Below the pieces are notes generated by a model. It was given only the letters and a program-made list of their open reading frames with translations. It was not told the origin of the DNA and ran no database searches. From positions 18,306,437 to 18,370,436 of the forward strand of contig NC_088313.1 of assembly GCF_910592395.1 (NCBI RefSeq): a DNA stretch of 64,000 nt. The letters run 5' to 3'. The DNA comes from Lineus longissimus (lineage: Eukaryota; Nemertea; Pilidiophora; Heteronemertea; Lineidae). The stretch's first letter is position 1; every line of letters begins with the position of its first letter. This document shows positions 9,665 to 20,570 of this stretch, piece by piece. The translations under genes and the position numbers were made by a program.

Positions 9665-11087
9665 ATGGGTGAGTAGGCTAAGGTTCTGCTTCTGTTCACT
9701 GTTAAGCTTGGAGGTTCGACCCGATTTTTCCCACGAAAATAATGGTCGTATCCCTCTTTTAATTCTCCAGCTGTGGTGAAGCGTCATGACTGGTGTGCCC
9801 GCCCACCAGATCAGACAAGGTACTTGAAGTTACCCGTCAAGAATGTGTTCCTCCACAGGACGGACACGGAACCGTGCTTTAACTTAACAAATGGTCTACT
9901 CTCCATGAAGAGGATACAGAACCAACACATGGATAATGAATGTAAGTCATTCGTTCAATGAAGAGACCTCTCATCAAACTCCTGCACCCTTAGAAATAAA
10001 GGGTTTGAGCTCTGAACACCTTAACTGGTTTTCCGGCTGACACAAATATGCACCACATAGAAGTTTCTCGGCAAATAATAAAACCCCTCAAGGTTTTTGA
10101 TATTCTGAAAAAGCTTTAAGGCTTTTTAATTAATTTAGCTGAAAAATTTCAAAGGGGTGCATAGTTGTGTTGGCCGAAATATCTTAAAGGTTTTTTAAAA
10201 GCTTAGGAAACCTTTATTACTAAGAAAGTATCATAGATTGATATCCACATTTGAAGGATGTTCTTCGTTTTAAAGATCGTTACACAGTGAAATTCTCATT
10301 CGCACCCTTAGAAATAAAGGTTTCTGAGCTTTTGAAAAACGTTATGGTTCTTCGGCCAACACATATATGTATTCCACATGGAAGTTTCAGTTGAGTGAAA
10401 CACCCTCAGAGTTCAAATGGACATGGTTCAGTTAATAGATAACTGTCAATGCGTGAGACGGTATATGGACAAGTACGGACCTTTCACGCATCATAATTCT
10501 TCTGCAGCGATGAAAGACATACGATTCAACTTCGTGATTGCTGAGGATGGGATCATATATGAAGGGTGTGGTTGGAGAATCGGCGCCCATACTGCGGGAT
10601 TCGACGACGTATCTGTCGGTATCGCTATTATGGGGAACAGCTTTATGTGTAGGTAGGTGTAACGATAGAGGTTCACAAAAAGTAAGTTTCAGTTATCTGA
10701 TGGGTTCGGGTACACGTCTTTAACCGTTAGTATTGGGATTTTGAATTAAGCATGCGAAACCAAAATAACCGAGACTGTGCAACCAATAAAGCGACACCTG
10801 GTCACAGGTCCAGCGTTACCACAAATCAATTGGCACTAGGCCACAACTGCACTTCAACCTTTTTTGATTTCAGACTACCAAAGCAGAAAGCCCTAGACGC
10901 TGTAAAATTCTTAATTGACCATGGGGTTGGAGCTGGAAAGATCGACCCCGACTACCGGCTGTACGCTCACAAGGACACCATGTCGTCAGGCTCCGAATGC
11001 CCTGGGGAGGCTCTCATCAGACACATCAGGACCTGGGACAAATATGATGATAAGAAACCGATGAGAGAGAGCATAGAAAGCGTCTAG
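9665..11087 (+). CDS. Short peptidoglycan recognition protein (PGRP), possibly cytosolic
   Basis: PGRP/amidase-2 domain protein that recognises, and in some members cuts, bacterial peptidoglycan. Exons 9771-9941, 10508-10652 and 10874-11087 (TAG) join in matching phases. A mini-exon with ATG at 9665-9668 just before donor GTGAGT also fits the phase and gives Met-Ala-Val-Val-Lys. The whole would be 177 residues. Domain hallmarks: RHDWCAR start, IQNQHMD, EDGIIYEGCGW, GAHTAGFDDVSVGIAIMGN, and ALDAVKFLIDHGV. Metal ligands His30, His139 (AHKD) and Cys149 (ECPG) are kept, but the usual Tyr of the GYNF motif is Phe65 (IRFNF). The second Cys of the conserved inner disulfide (C37-x5-C) is Gly43. No signal peptide is seen with this start. 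A different upstream first exon is possible, so secretion is undecided. Confidence 0.85.
9980..10415. repeat. Direct repeat of about 115 bp inside PGRP intron
   Basis: Copies at about 9983-10105 and 10302-10415 share GCACCCTTAGAAATAAAGG, then GAGCT, CGGC.(A/G)ACACA.ATATG and CCACAT.GAAGTTTC in order. The second copy runs almost up to PGRP exon 2. A related GGCTGAAA/AGGTTTTTT motif appears near 34020. Confidence 0.6.
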
Positions 11088-14000
11088 AGGCGCCGTCGTA
11101 CTCCCCCAGTGGTGTTCGAGGAAAATCACCCAGAACCAACAGCTGTCAATGAATCGGACATCAGACATCCAAATACGAAACGAACGCCACAACGGACATG
11201 CGGAGGCAATTAGACATACCAAATGGGATTCCATGCTTTGCCATCAATATTTTCGAAACTTCAAACCAGCAGCCCCCCCCCCCCCCCCCCCCCCCTTAGA
11301 GGAACAGATCTTCAGACTGTTTGATATGGTCCATTAATATATATACTATAAAACGCCAACGTTTAACAGTGACATCTCACGACAGGAGAACGCCGTGCTA
11401 ATGTGACAGTGAAGCTTGGTTACAGAGCGTTCTTTTTTCAAAGATCATAGAAGGCGTTCCAGAGGCGCCGTCGTACTCCCCAAGTGGATAGCGTTCCAGT
11501 GGAACAGTACACACACATCACGTCATGGCAGCACAGTAGCTGTCATACATGTGCATAAATACTCAACTAGGTTATGTTTGTCTTTGATGTAATGTGTAGA
11601 TAACACAACTTGGTCAAGTTCTTCTTTGATATGATATACCGCGCAAATAGAACCTGGCTAGGTTTCCTTTCAAGTCAAATAAGCTAAGTTAGGTCGTTTT
11701 TTTCGACGAAACACGTTAGTGTCCGCATTACCACGGACTTACTAGTATAAAAACGTGTATATAAGTAAGTCCGTGGTATCTACTAGTATGCAAGTCTGTG
11801 GTATTATGCTGCCATTGGACCAATTCCTGCAGTAGGTTGAGAATGCCTGGGGGTCACCACCTGCGTGTCAGAATGATGATACTACTCGAGCAACTAATTG
11901 CAACATGGTTATCATTTTTCCTCGGGCATACATCTTGGGAAATATTTGGTTTGTCCCTTCCAATCGTTTCTGGATCCTGCAACACAGTGAAACCACACTA
12001 TACAAGACAGACATCGATGCTTGGCGGAGACTAGAGATGAATGCTTAACGGACAGAGACACCACTCTTTGACAGGTACTAAATAAGCTACCCACAGGTGG
12101 ATACTTTTTTCGTCGCAAACTTGCCAGACTCAAAAGACTGGCGGGTACCTTGTATGAAAAAAGAACAAGAACGGTTGAAAAACCTTTTTTGTTCGCAGTT
12201 CCTAGGTTATCTCTGTTAGCAGTATGGCTTGAAGCAGACTAATAACAAGGCTATTAATCATGTTACACTTATTAATAGGAGGCATAGACACACTAATACA
12301 TAGCGACGAAGAATCCTTGCAGATAATTCGGAAAGAGACTCATTAGTGCCCGAGTGTAGAAAGCCGTTACTTGCAAGATGTCTCCATTTGTTACTTTTTT
12401 ACCCCTGTGTGTGAATTGGCTACACTTCTATCAGAGAATATTTTTACTTGGGCTTACATCGGGTCCAAGATAAATACAGCCCCCCGGATGCATTTGTTCG
12501 TATCGAGCAGAGTAGTTTCTTTGTAAGTCTACTTCCAAAATGGTCGCCTGGAGGCTTTACCACGAATGTATCAAATAAGGATTTAATTATTCCTAGAGTT
12601 TTCATCAGTCTCTTCTCTAAAGACCCTGGCCAAAAACCAATATGACGGAGAACCAAACAAACTGTCAGAAGATACATCCATCTCAAAATTAACACTTGTT
12701 CCCAGACTCATTTTCTTGCTGGATGGGAAAAAAGGTTTGAATATAACACTCCCAAACATCTGATGTTACAATGTACAAAAGCCCGTGAAGTTTGCTAAGA
12801 GGGCGTTTTTAAAGCAACATGAGCGGTATGAGATGACGCGCTGGTGATTCTTCTGGTGCTGTATTATGCCTCGTTTCATTTATTTGAAAGTTCGCTGATA
12901 TAAAGGTCGTTTAAAAAAGCTTTTAACAATCCCAATTTTCGCAGAAAGATATAATTACAGTAACCAAATTTGATACAGACAGATATGTCCAACCTTCGCT
13001 CTTTCAAACTTTAGTCAACAAAACCTGAAGAAACCTCGCCAGGTTTCCTGGGCAGCCACCTTTCTGACCATGACAGGCAGAGGATGGAGGGTATGTGAAG
13101 GGGTTACCGGCAATAATGTTAAAGAGACGGCCGCCATGCACTTGGTGCTCTCACGAATTCTCAGTGTATCCTTAAGATATTTTTTCTATCGTCGGCTCAT
13201 CATACTCTATTGAGGTAGCCCTATTTTGGGTATTCGTGTTTCTCAGGGTGCATTTTTAGCAATGGCTCGAACGCACCAATAGCAACTGCGTAATTGGCCT
13301 GTTTACCACCAGCCTTTTCGCTATGGTCTGCAGTCTGCCTTTTCTCTGCCACCATTTAAAAAAACTGTTTCCTTTCTCCGGAGGTTATCCGGGTAACGCT
13401 GATGGTAATTGCTCTTGAAGATCAAGGATACCAAAGTAAGATGTGCGGACCATAATAGCCACGGCTGACATCAAAGGCTACTGGATCTCACAGCCCTTTC
13501 TGTACAGAAAGAGGGGAAAGATGCTGGCGAGGCAAAAATCGTTCATATATCTGCTCGTTCTGAATTTCTCTTACCCCTTGAGATTGCTACTCGGACTTTC
13601 ATTTCTTACCTTTGATGCCAAGTCCTTCACGCTCTTCCTAATTAAACGTGAATCTGATGTGATAGAGCATTATTGTGTTTTCACATTTGGCCCCCTGGTG
13701 GCCTGAACAAGAATCAGACCGGACCGAAATTCAACTTTTTCCAGAATGTGGCGGTTGATTATGAGGAAAGTCATTCAAAATAGGTGGATTTTCAACTGAG
13801 AGACTCAACAGCCGTAATCGTCTCCGCCAATAAAAACAAATGCTTTTGCCGGTATATTAAATACACATTTTATATAAGTGATAAGTTGCCACGTTGGTGA
13901 CTTACATAGAGGCGTCATATGTAACGCCGCGCCTGGCGAATCTGCCCGTGGGCGTCCACTCTTCTTAATAAACATAGGAGAAATAAGACCTTAGATGTCT

Positions 14001-16830
14001 TACCACGGGTGCGGCTTACCAAAGGATTATATTTTTTTAAACAACTGAAAGATTTTTTCCCTCGTTCTGACACGGCGGTATACTAAATGGTTGGCATTAG
14101 GCACTTCTTGCCTTGTGTTTTATAGAAATTGAAAACCAGAAGAAGTGCGAAAGCAGGAAATATGGGGAAGCGAAGATCAACGCACTTTTGTATGTTTGCT
14201 AAGCTGCATCAGTTGCGAGATGCAGCCTTTGTGTTAGTGTTCGCCCCTGAAGCAAGGTTAAACAAATTACTCCTCGTTTTCGGTTTCAGATAAACAAGTG
14301 AATACATGTATTCTGATTCATGCATAAAGGAGTGCAAACATGCGATTTCAGGACAGACGCCACCATGACACAAAGTAACATGCATTTCTGTACAAAGACT
14401 TGGCCGGTTACCGTAAGAAATTTCAAACTCATTTTCTAGTGATATACGTCTGAAGACAAGTTCACAATTATTAAGTCCAACTTCCCTATTCTCAACACAA
14501 GTGCACAATTTTACTAAAACCAGCCATAACGGCAAAACCTACACATATTTAAGCATGGCAAGGGGGCGGTGAAACAGATTGCTCACTGTGACTGCTATTT
14601 GAACTCGGAACGTAAGAATGAAAACTATTAGCCCATGCTGAGGGATGAAATCGGTTTCCTGCGCGACTGTCAACATCAGGGCGCGGCAGGGTGGTAATAG
14701 AATAGAAGGTGACGGAGGGCACATGAAGGATGAGTGTCAAGAGATAATAGGGACTTTCAAAATTCACGCCCGTGTAACGTACATGTATCTCCATCGATTT
14801 TACGTATGACATCACGCATCGGGAATGTGCAAAGTGACAACAACGATACGGATACGGAATACGGGCATGTGTTTTGAACTTGCTGAAAGTCTCCAATTCC
14901 AGTCGGCACTTATGATATTTACAGACTTCCTCTGTGCAAAAGCATTGCAGATAGATGTGAATTGTTATCAGAGGATCACTTAAAACAAAGACTTAATGCA
15001 ATCACTTGTGAAATAACCAAGACCAAATTACCATACATTTTTCGTTGAACGAAAGGCGAATGTATGTCTTCTTATTCAAAGACATCTTTCAGCCTCACGC
15101 CACCGGTAACACTAGATAACCCCGACTTCATTCTCCAGTAATATAAACGTCGGAGATAGATGTTTTGCGTCCTGAGGGCCCACTCTCTGTTTTCCTTTTA
15201 TACTCTCCCCATGTTTCGCTTTATCCAAGATGTAGGTCAATCTACAACAATGCTAGACATAGATAATATGGTTTTTAGTGGGTTTCTTTCTGATTAAGAC
15301 AACTTGCATTAGCAAGCAAAGCCAACCTTGGTTGTCATGGTTTTTATACTTACCACTGGTAAATAGTGAATACTTTAAAATGATGATACTAATTGTATTA
15401 GAGATATCAGCCATGTTAGTGACTGTCAGCAAAGACCTTTTAAGCAATCATGCCTTCGCTCCCACATCGTTTTTCCGCAAGCTGCAATATTAGGCGCATT
15501 AGGCTAGCAGTATATCAACCAGACTATAGTCCATTCGTAAATGATGTGTCCGCATCGTTTCGGGCTCTGGATGGCTGGCCGGAGGTGCGATGCGGTTGAT
15601 CATGGGGCACAGGTGTGTTTTGCTCATCCTGGATAGTAATCTTCACCATAAATCCTGAAATCTCTTCTTTTCTTATGTAACACACAGTACCAGATTCTGA
15701 TTTATTGTGTGCATGGCTAGAAAGAATATTGCCATACGAAATCTAACTCTGGCACGATAAAAACCCTTTTGACTGGTCGATGGTTTGGTGCGTTCTCATG
15801 CTAATTGTATTGGATGATAAGATTGATACTTTATTGAATATTGGCTATACCTGAATCAATATCGCAATGTAGAGGCAGCTTCTTTAGAAAAAAAAGGGGG
15901 AAATCGGGACCATTGAAATGACGCAGGTTGGTGTAAGAAATAAAGCGTAAAAATCGGGACCAGATTGGCGAGAGCGCATGATCTCAAAGGCCGACGCCTT
16001 AATTGATTTGGTCTATCCTGCAGGGATTCAAGATATCCGGGGAACAGTAAAAAGGCTCACCAATAAATCATGAACTTATCGTCGATCTCCCTGAATAGGC
16101 CAGAGCCCTGTATTAGACACTGTGTACATTACCTGTACCTGTAAAAATGTACCCCAATCAATTCTCACCAAATTTCATAAGTTTTAAGAAGAACCATTTA
16201 CCAATAACATAATTGATTGAAGCTATTTGCATAGTCAACATCAATTATTCAGGGGTTTGGTAATCGATAAGTAGGTGGAGGAATCCATCCGGCTTTCAAA
16301 ACAAACATATACATATAACATTATCTGGCTCGATGGGTTGTTAGTGGATGAATATCACTGAGCAGGTTCTACCGGCAAATGTTATTAAGTAATGTGATAT
16401 GGGTCGCATGGCTGTATGGCGGGCATAAGCATGCGTATCCGGATGCAACAGAGTCGGCATTTGCGTCGGAGAGTGATGTGTCTGGAAGAGACTTCGCCAA
16501 AAGAAAAACCCTGCCCACGGGCCTGACAAGGTTGCATCAGAAAGTCGGAAATCACCTTGGATATACATAACATGCGTGCATCAACGGAATGACATAGGCC
16601 TACCAATAAATAAGAGACGCAGAAGATCGTCAATGCTGCGTATCATTTTGGCGGGAAACACGGCCGAGCTTTCATTCAGTCAACAAATTCAAATACCAGC
16701 AGTATATCATATTCTCCCCTCCAAATACAGTCATTACATCATTGTAAAGAAGATTTCATACTAAATACAAACATGAGATAACCTCATAATTTATTATTGA
16801 CGACAGGCCGCATCTCTGCATCAGCGCGCC
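11088..16830. other. Gene-poor region downstream of PGRP
   Basis: It contains a poly-C tract (11274-11295), a re-copied piece of the PGRP 3' boundary (11446-11489), a 15-bp-stem hairpin (11729-11778) and a second copy of the GCCCCCTGGTGG repeat (13690). Open frames at 12444-12695, 14209-14896 and 15253-15493 have no family resemblance and no paired splice sites. I see no supported gene. Confidence 0.5.
11729..11778. repeat. Inverted repeat TACCACGGACTTACT, part of a dispersed element
   Basis: The 15-base arm at 11729-11743 is matched exactly in reverse complement at 11764-11778. A third, related piece follows (CAAGTCTGTGGTA). The core TACCACGGACTT recurs at about 34738, so this is probably a fold-back repeat family. 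Confidence 0.65.
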
Positions 16831-16840
16831 AAGCAGTAAG

Positions 16841-16900
16841 CACGTGGAGCTTCTTTAGTTATATAAATGGCCGCGGAGCGCACTGATCGCCCGCTTCATA
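16841..16900 (+). promoter_or_regulatory. Candidate TATA promoter with E-box
   Basis: The CACGTG E-box at 16841-16846 precedes TATAAA at 16862-16867, in a locally GC-rich stretch (GGCCGCGGAGCGCACTGATC) unlike the AT-rich surroundings. A start would be expected near 16893. No coding exon follows closely. It could drive a non-coding first exon or transcript, or be chance. Confidence 0.25.
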
Positions 16901-17285
16901 CAATACGATTGCCTCGACGAGGTGACACTGAGCAGACGGTACGGCGACCTCGTCCCCCGATTTGTGTGACTGTTATTTGTGTACCGTTGTCATAGTATAT
17001 TGGTCCTTGGAGCGAGAATGACTATCTTGGCGCCAAACGACCACGTGGCTTTGAGCAAGTTATTCCGACATCGGCACAAGATATGGAAGTGATTTGGAGG
17101 TAAAATCGGGATAGTTTCATCTGATAGGGGGATTGAGGGCAAGGCGGACGCAAGGGGCATGAGCGGCGCATCTTTGTGGGTTTAAAGGGCAGACAGGCGG
17201 CCTTTGGAACAGATAAGGGCCGAACGGCGCATCGCTTTAGGGGCACGGCGGGCCGCCGTTCCAAATCGTTTTAGATATATCCCTG

Positions 17286-17310
17286 TCGTGTTACCGGGGT
17301 TCCACTGTAT
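17286..17310. mobile_element. Terminal-repeat end of a TA-flanked short element
   Basis: The block ending GGGGTTCCACTGTA is identical over about 25 bases to 60021-60045. CAGTGGAACCCC-type ends next to TA are typical of Tc1/mariner and pogo/Tigger-derived MITEs. The opposite end is not evident here. Confidence 0.5.
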
Positions 17311-17718
17311 AAGATATTTCACAACATGCTTATTTCATCCAACAAGAATGTTTAGGAAAGGTACCAAAAGCTTAAAGAAAATAGATAGTGTGTTAAGGAA
17401 AAGTACCCCGGCCGTACGTCAGTAAAACTACAAGAAGCCCCTCCCTCCCCCCCCAAAAAAAAATCGGATTAGCATTGCCTCTGATGACTACATTTTGTGC
17501 AGGCCTATCTTTGGGGGACAAATTACTCCCATTAGCAGTGAAGTCTTCCGTTGAGAAGCAGACAATAACATGCATCGTTCGGTTCTATTTTTGTCAATAT
17601 CTTGTTCAGGGGCTTCTCGTCAACAAAGCCACTTACTTAGATGCGACATTGTGATTCACCATTGTTATTTACGGAAAAAAATCAGACCATTATCTGTATC
17701 AACAACACGAAATAAATA

Positions 17719-17862
17719 GAGAAATTGAGAAATTGAGAAATGAGAAATGAGAAATTGAGAAATTGAGAAATTGAGAAATTGAGAAATTGAGAAATTGAGA
17801 AATTGAGAAATTGAGAAATCGAGAAATTAAGAAATTGAGAAATTGAGAAATTGAGAAATTGA
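17719..17862. repeat. 9-bp minisatellite, about 16 copies
   Basis: A nearly perfect array of GAGAAATTG units with a few truncated or substituted copies. It is free of stops on the minus strand, which creates spurious open frames rich in Phe, Leu, Ser and Gln. Confidence 0.95.
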
Positions 17863-18776
17863 TGTCCTTGAGACGCACTAGATACTGAGCAGCGCGATAG
17901 TAAGTCCACGCGTTTGCCGTTATAGGCCTACTACTCATGAACTGTTCTTGGCCTACTACTACTGAACTAGGCCTAAGCCTACTACTCTAAAACTAGGCCT
18001 AGGCCTACTACTTATGAACTGTTCCAGTCCGCAGCAGCTTAACTAAAACAGGAATGATTTCTTGATTTCACTGTGCGACAAATGGAATAATACTAGTTCT
18101 AACCTACTAAATATGAATCATAAACAGGTATCGATCTATGATCATGCTTTTACCAGCAAATGGATCAAACCCAAAGCTGAGTATCAGTGTTAATTGCTAC
18201 TTCGACAGCTTCATCTGGATATATCGAAATCTTTCCCGAAGCCTTACCACCAGACGGCTTTGCTGGTCACCAACTGAAGCCGAGCCTGTGCCGCGCGGAT
18301 ATCGTTAGGCGCGCGTTTGCTGCTCATTTGTAGACTGTGTTGGACTTCCGAGTTATCTGTAGCATCGTCATCAACTTCATATCGGATGTGCGTACAAATC
18401 AAACGCGATAGTTTGGATTATCAAATTCTGGCGGATATATAATGCGGTGTCTCATTTGAAAAAAAAGGTAGGTGAAACAATTTGGAAAAGGATTTGTATC
18501 AAAGAAAGAGTTTCAGTAGGTTAACTTGTATGATTTGTTGTTAAGGGGCTTCGTGGCTTTTGGGTAAGGCATAACATTTGTCAGCCGTAATTTTCAATGA
18601 AAGCAACTGAATGATTGTGTATTTTGTAATCTTCTCTCATTTACTTGTTTTCGTATTATTTGTACATGTAGTTGTTTCGTTTCTTTTTCAATTTCCATTG
18701 TGTGGTCAGTTACTAGAAGGGACATTGTCGCAGTTGGGTTGGGATGGATTTTTTTATATCGGGAGGTTTTTAGCAT

Positions 18777-19330
18777 CGAAGCAGTTGTTTCGGGAAAAGC
18801 CGGCAGCATTGGTAGATTAGGTGTGTGTTTTTGGATTAAACATGTGAAAAGTAAAGAAAAAAAGGTAGTAAACCAACATTGACCCTGCGGTTGTTTTTTT
18901 GGGTTGATTATTGGATTTTTTTATGTTGGCTAACATCATCGGGGTTGTTACTGTATATCTGTATTTCTTGGTTTAATTGGCATGAAAAGCAGTTGTTTTG
19001 GGAAAAGCTAGCCACATTGGGCGATTAGGTAACTTTGTGTGTGTTTTGGATCAAAGGTATGAAAAGTACCAATAATAATATTGTGGATTTTTTATGTTGA
19101 CTAACATTATAGTGGTTATTACTGTATATCTTCAATTGTTTTATGTGTTGGCATTAAAATCAGTTGTTTCGGGCAATATTGGTAGATGAGGTAAATGTGT
19201 GCGTGTTTTGGAGAAAGTACCAAAAAATCATAAAGCCAAAATTTGTAAACAAACATTGACTGTAGCTGTTTTTATGGGGTTATTTTTTTATTGTTTTATC
19301 TTGGCTAACATTATCGAGGCTATTACTGTA
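18777..19330. repeat. Tandem triplication, about 200-bp unit
   Basis: Three copies (about 18777-18957, 18985-19128, 19155-19330) share in order AGCAGTTGTTTCGGGAAAAG, ATTGGTAGATTAGGT, GTGTGTTTTGGAT, ATGAAAAGTACC and TGTTGGCTAACATTAT.GGGTTATTACTGTATATC. The copies differ by indels and substitutions. No coding sense. Confidence 0.8.
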
Positions 19331-20107
19331 CGTAGCAAACATACAGCTATCTCTAGGAGAATTTCACCTCACTCAACTCTCTTATCAGCTAAACGAACAA
19401 GGATAACATGAAATATACAGAGGAATCTTCATCATTCACATGGCGGTAAATCAGAATCAGATGTCAGGAATAAGTGGTTTAATGTTGTCCGCCGTCACTC
19501 AACTCAGGAGAACAGTCACTTTTACCAGTATTTAAGTGATTGGGTCTTATGGAACATCTACTGAAGGGTATGCTCAGAAGCAGTTTGATAATTGAGTTTT
19601 TGTATTTGCAGTGTTTTAAATGCATTTGTTACTCTTTTGAGCGTGTTTGGCATGGTCAAATAGGATCTTTAAAATTGGTCTCTAATACCTGGTTTTGTAT
19701 GTGTGGAAAAAAAAGTGCGAAATTAAGTTCAGAGCTCAGCGTTAACTTCGCTCTATTAACAATGTATGAGGACATTGTGAACTGTTGCTTAAAATGTATG
19801 TACAAGCTTCCACCAGCCAAGCCGCCGACCATCATGAATTTGAATTAGAGGACTATTAGTTATGCATGAGCGAAATCGCGTACGAATCATACAAGGTATT
19901 GTCTTTGGTTGGAGACCGTGGTTAACGTCAGAGAGTCGTTCAATACTAGACTTTTGACACCTTACTTTGGGCAGCCCTAGTATTTTCGACGCTGATGGAA
20001 GCTGCAATTTGTTTGAGTTTTTTCTTTAATTGGAAAAAATACTGTTTGCATGTGATTTTAGACTACTCATTTGGTTCATAGTAATTTTTGGTATGTGAGG
20101 TCATCTA

Positions 20108-20570
20108 CATCCACATAAGTTTCAACTTTCTAGACGGTGAGCAACGGTGAGCAAACGTGCCACCATGCTTGACGGACGATGTGACGGACGATAGATGACG
20201 TGATCATATAAGCTTTCACACTAAGTTTCAACTTAAGACGTTGAGCAAAACGTGATACCGTATTTGACGGACGCACGACGACGCACAAAATACGACGGAC
20301 GACGAACAATACGTGGTAATATAAATTAACATACCAAGTCTCATCTTTCCGGACACAACGGAGCAATTAATCGTGACAAAATCTTTGACAGACGGACGAC
20401 GACGCACAACATACGACGGACGACGGACAAGACGTTACAATATAAGCTAACACACCAAGATTCAACATTCAAGACACAACGGTGAGCAAACATGACATAA
20501 TATTTGACGGACGCACGACGACACTCGACATACGGCAGACGACGAACGACGGACCGTGAAAACATAAAGC
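20108..20570. repeat. Tandem repeat, about 120-bp unit, CpG-rich
   Basis: About four copies (starting near 20168, 20262, 20384, 20503, with a partial copy before). Each has TTTGACGGACGCACGACGAC, TACGACGGACGACGAACA, AATATAA.CTAACA.ACCAAG and ACACAACGGTGAGCAAAC. The array ends in GAGTGAGCTAAAAATGAA, which matches the tail of the dispersed repeat at 6177-6412. Confidence 0.85.

Noticed and set aside
9700-9730. tRNA B-box-like GGTTCGACCC
   Set aside because: No A box or cloverleaf fits around it; it lies in a PGRP intron.
10417-10507. PGRP exon 2 extended upstream (Met-Asp-Met-Val-Gln-Leu)
   Set aside because: The phase from exon 1 and the family alignment require entry at 10508; the upstream part does not fit the domain.
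14209-14896. Minus-strand frames of 108 and 115 codons
   Set aside because: Overlapping frames without recognisable protein features or splice partners; expected by chance in this much sequence.
17682-17938. Minus-strand frames rich in Phe-Leu-Asn-Ser-Ile-Gln
   Set aside because: They are read-through of the 9-bp minisatellite and have no coding features.
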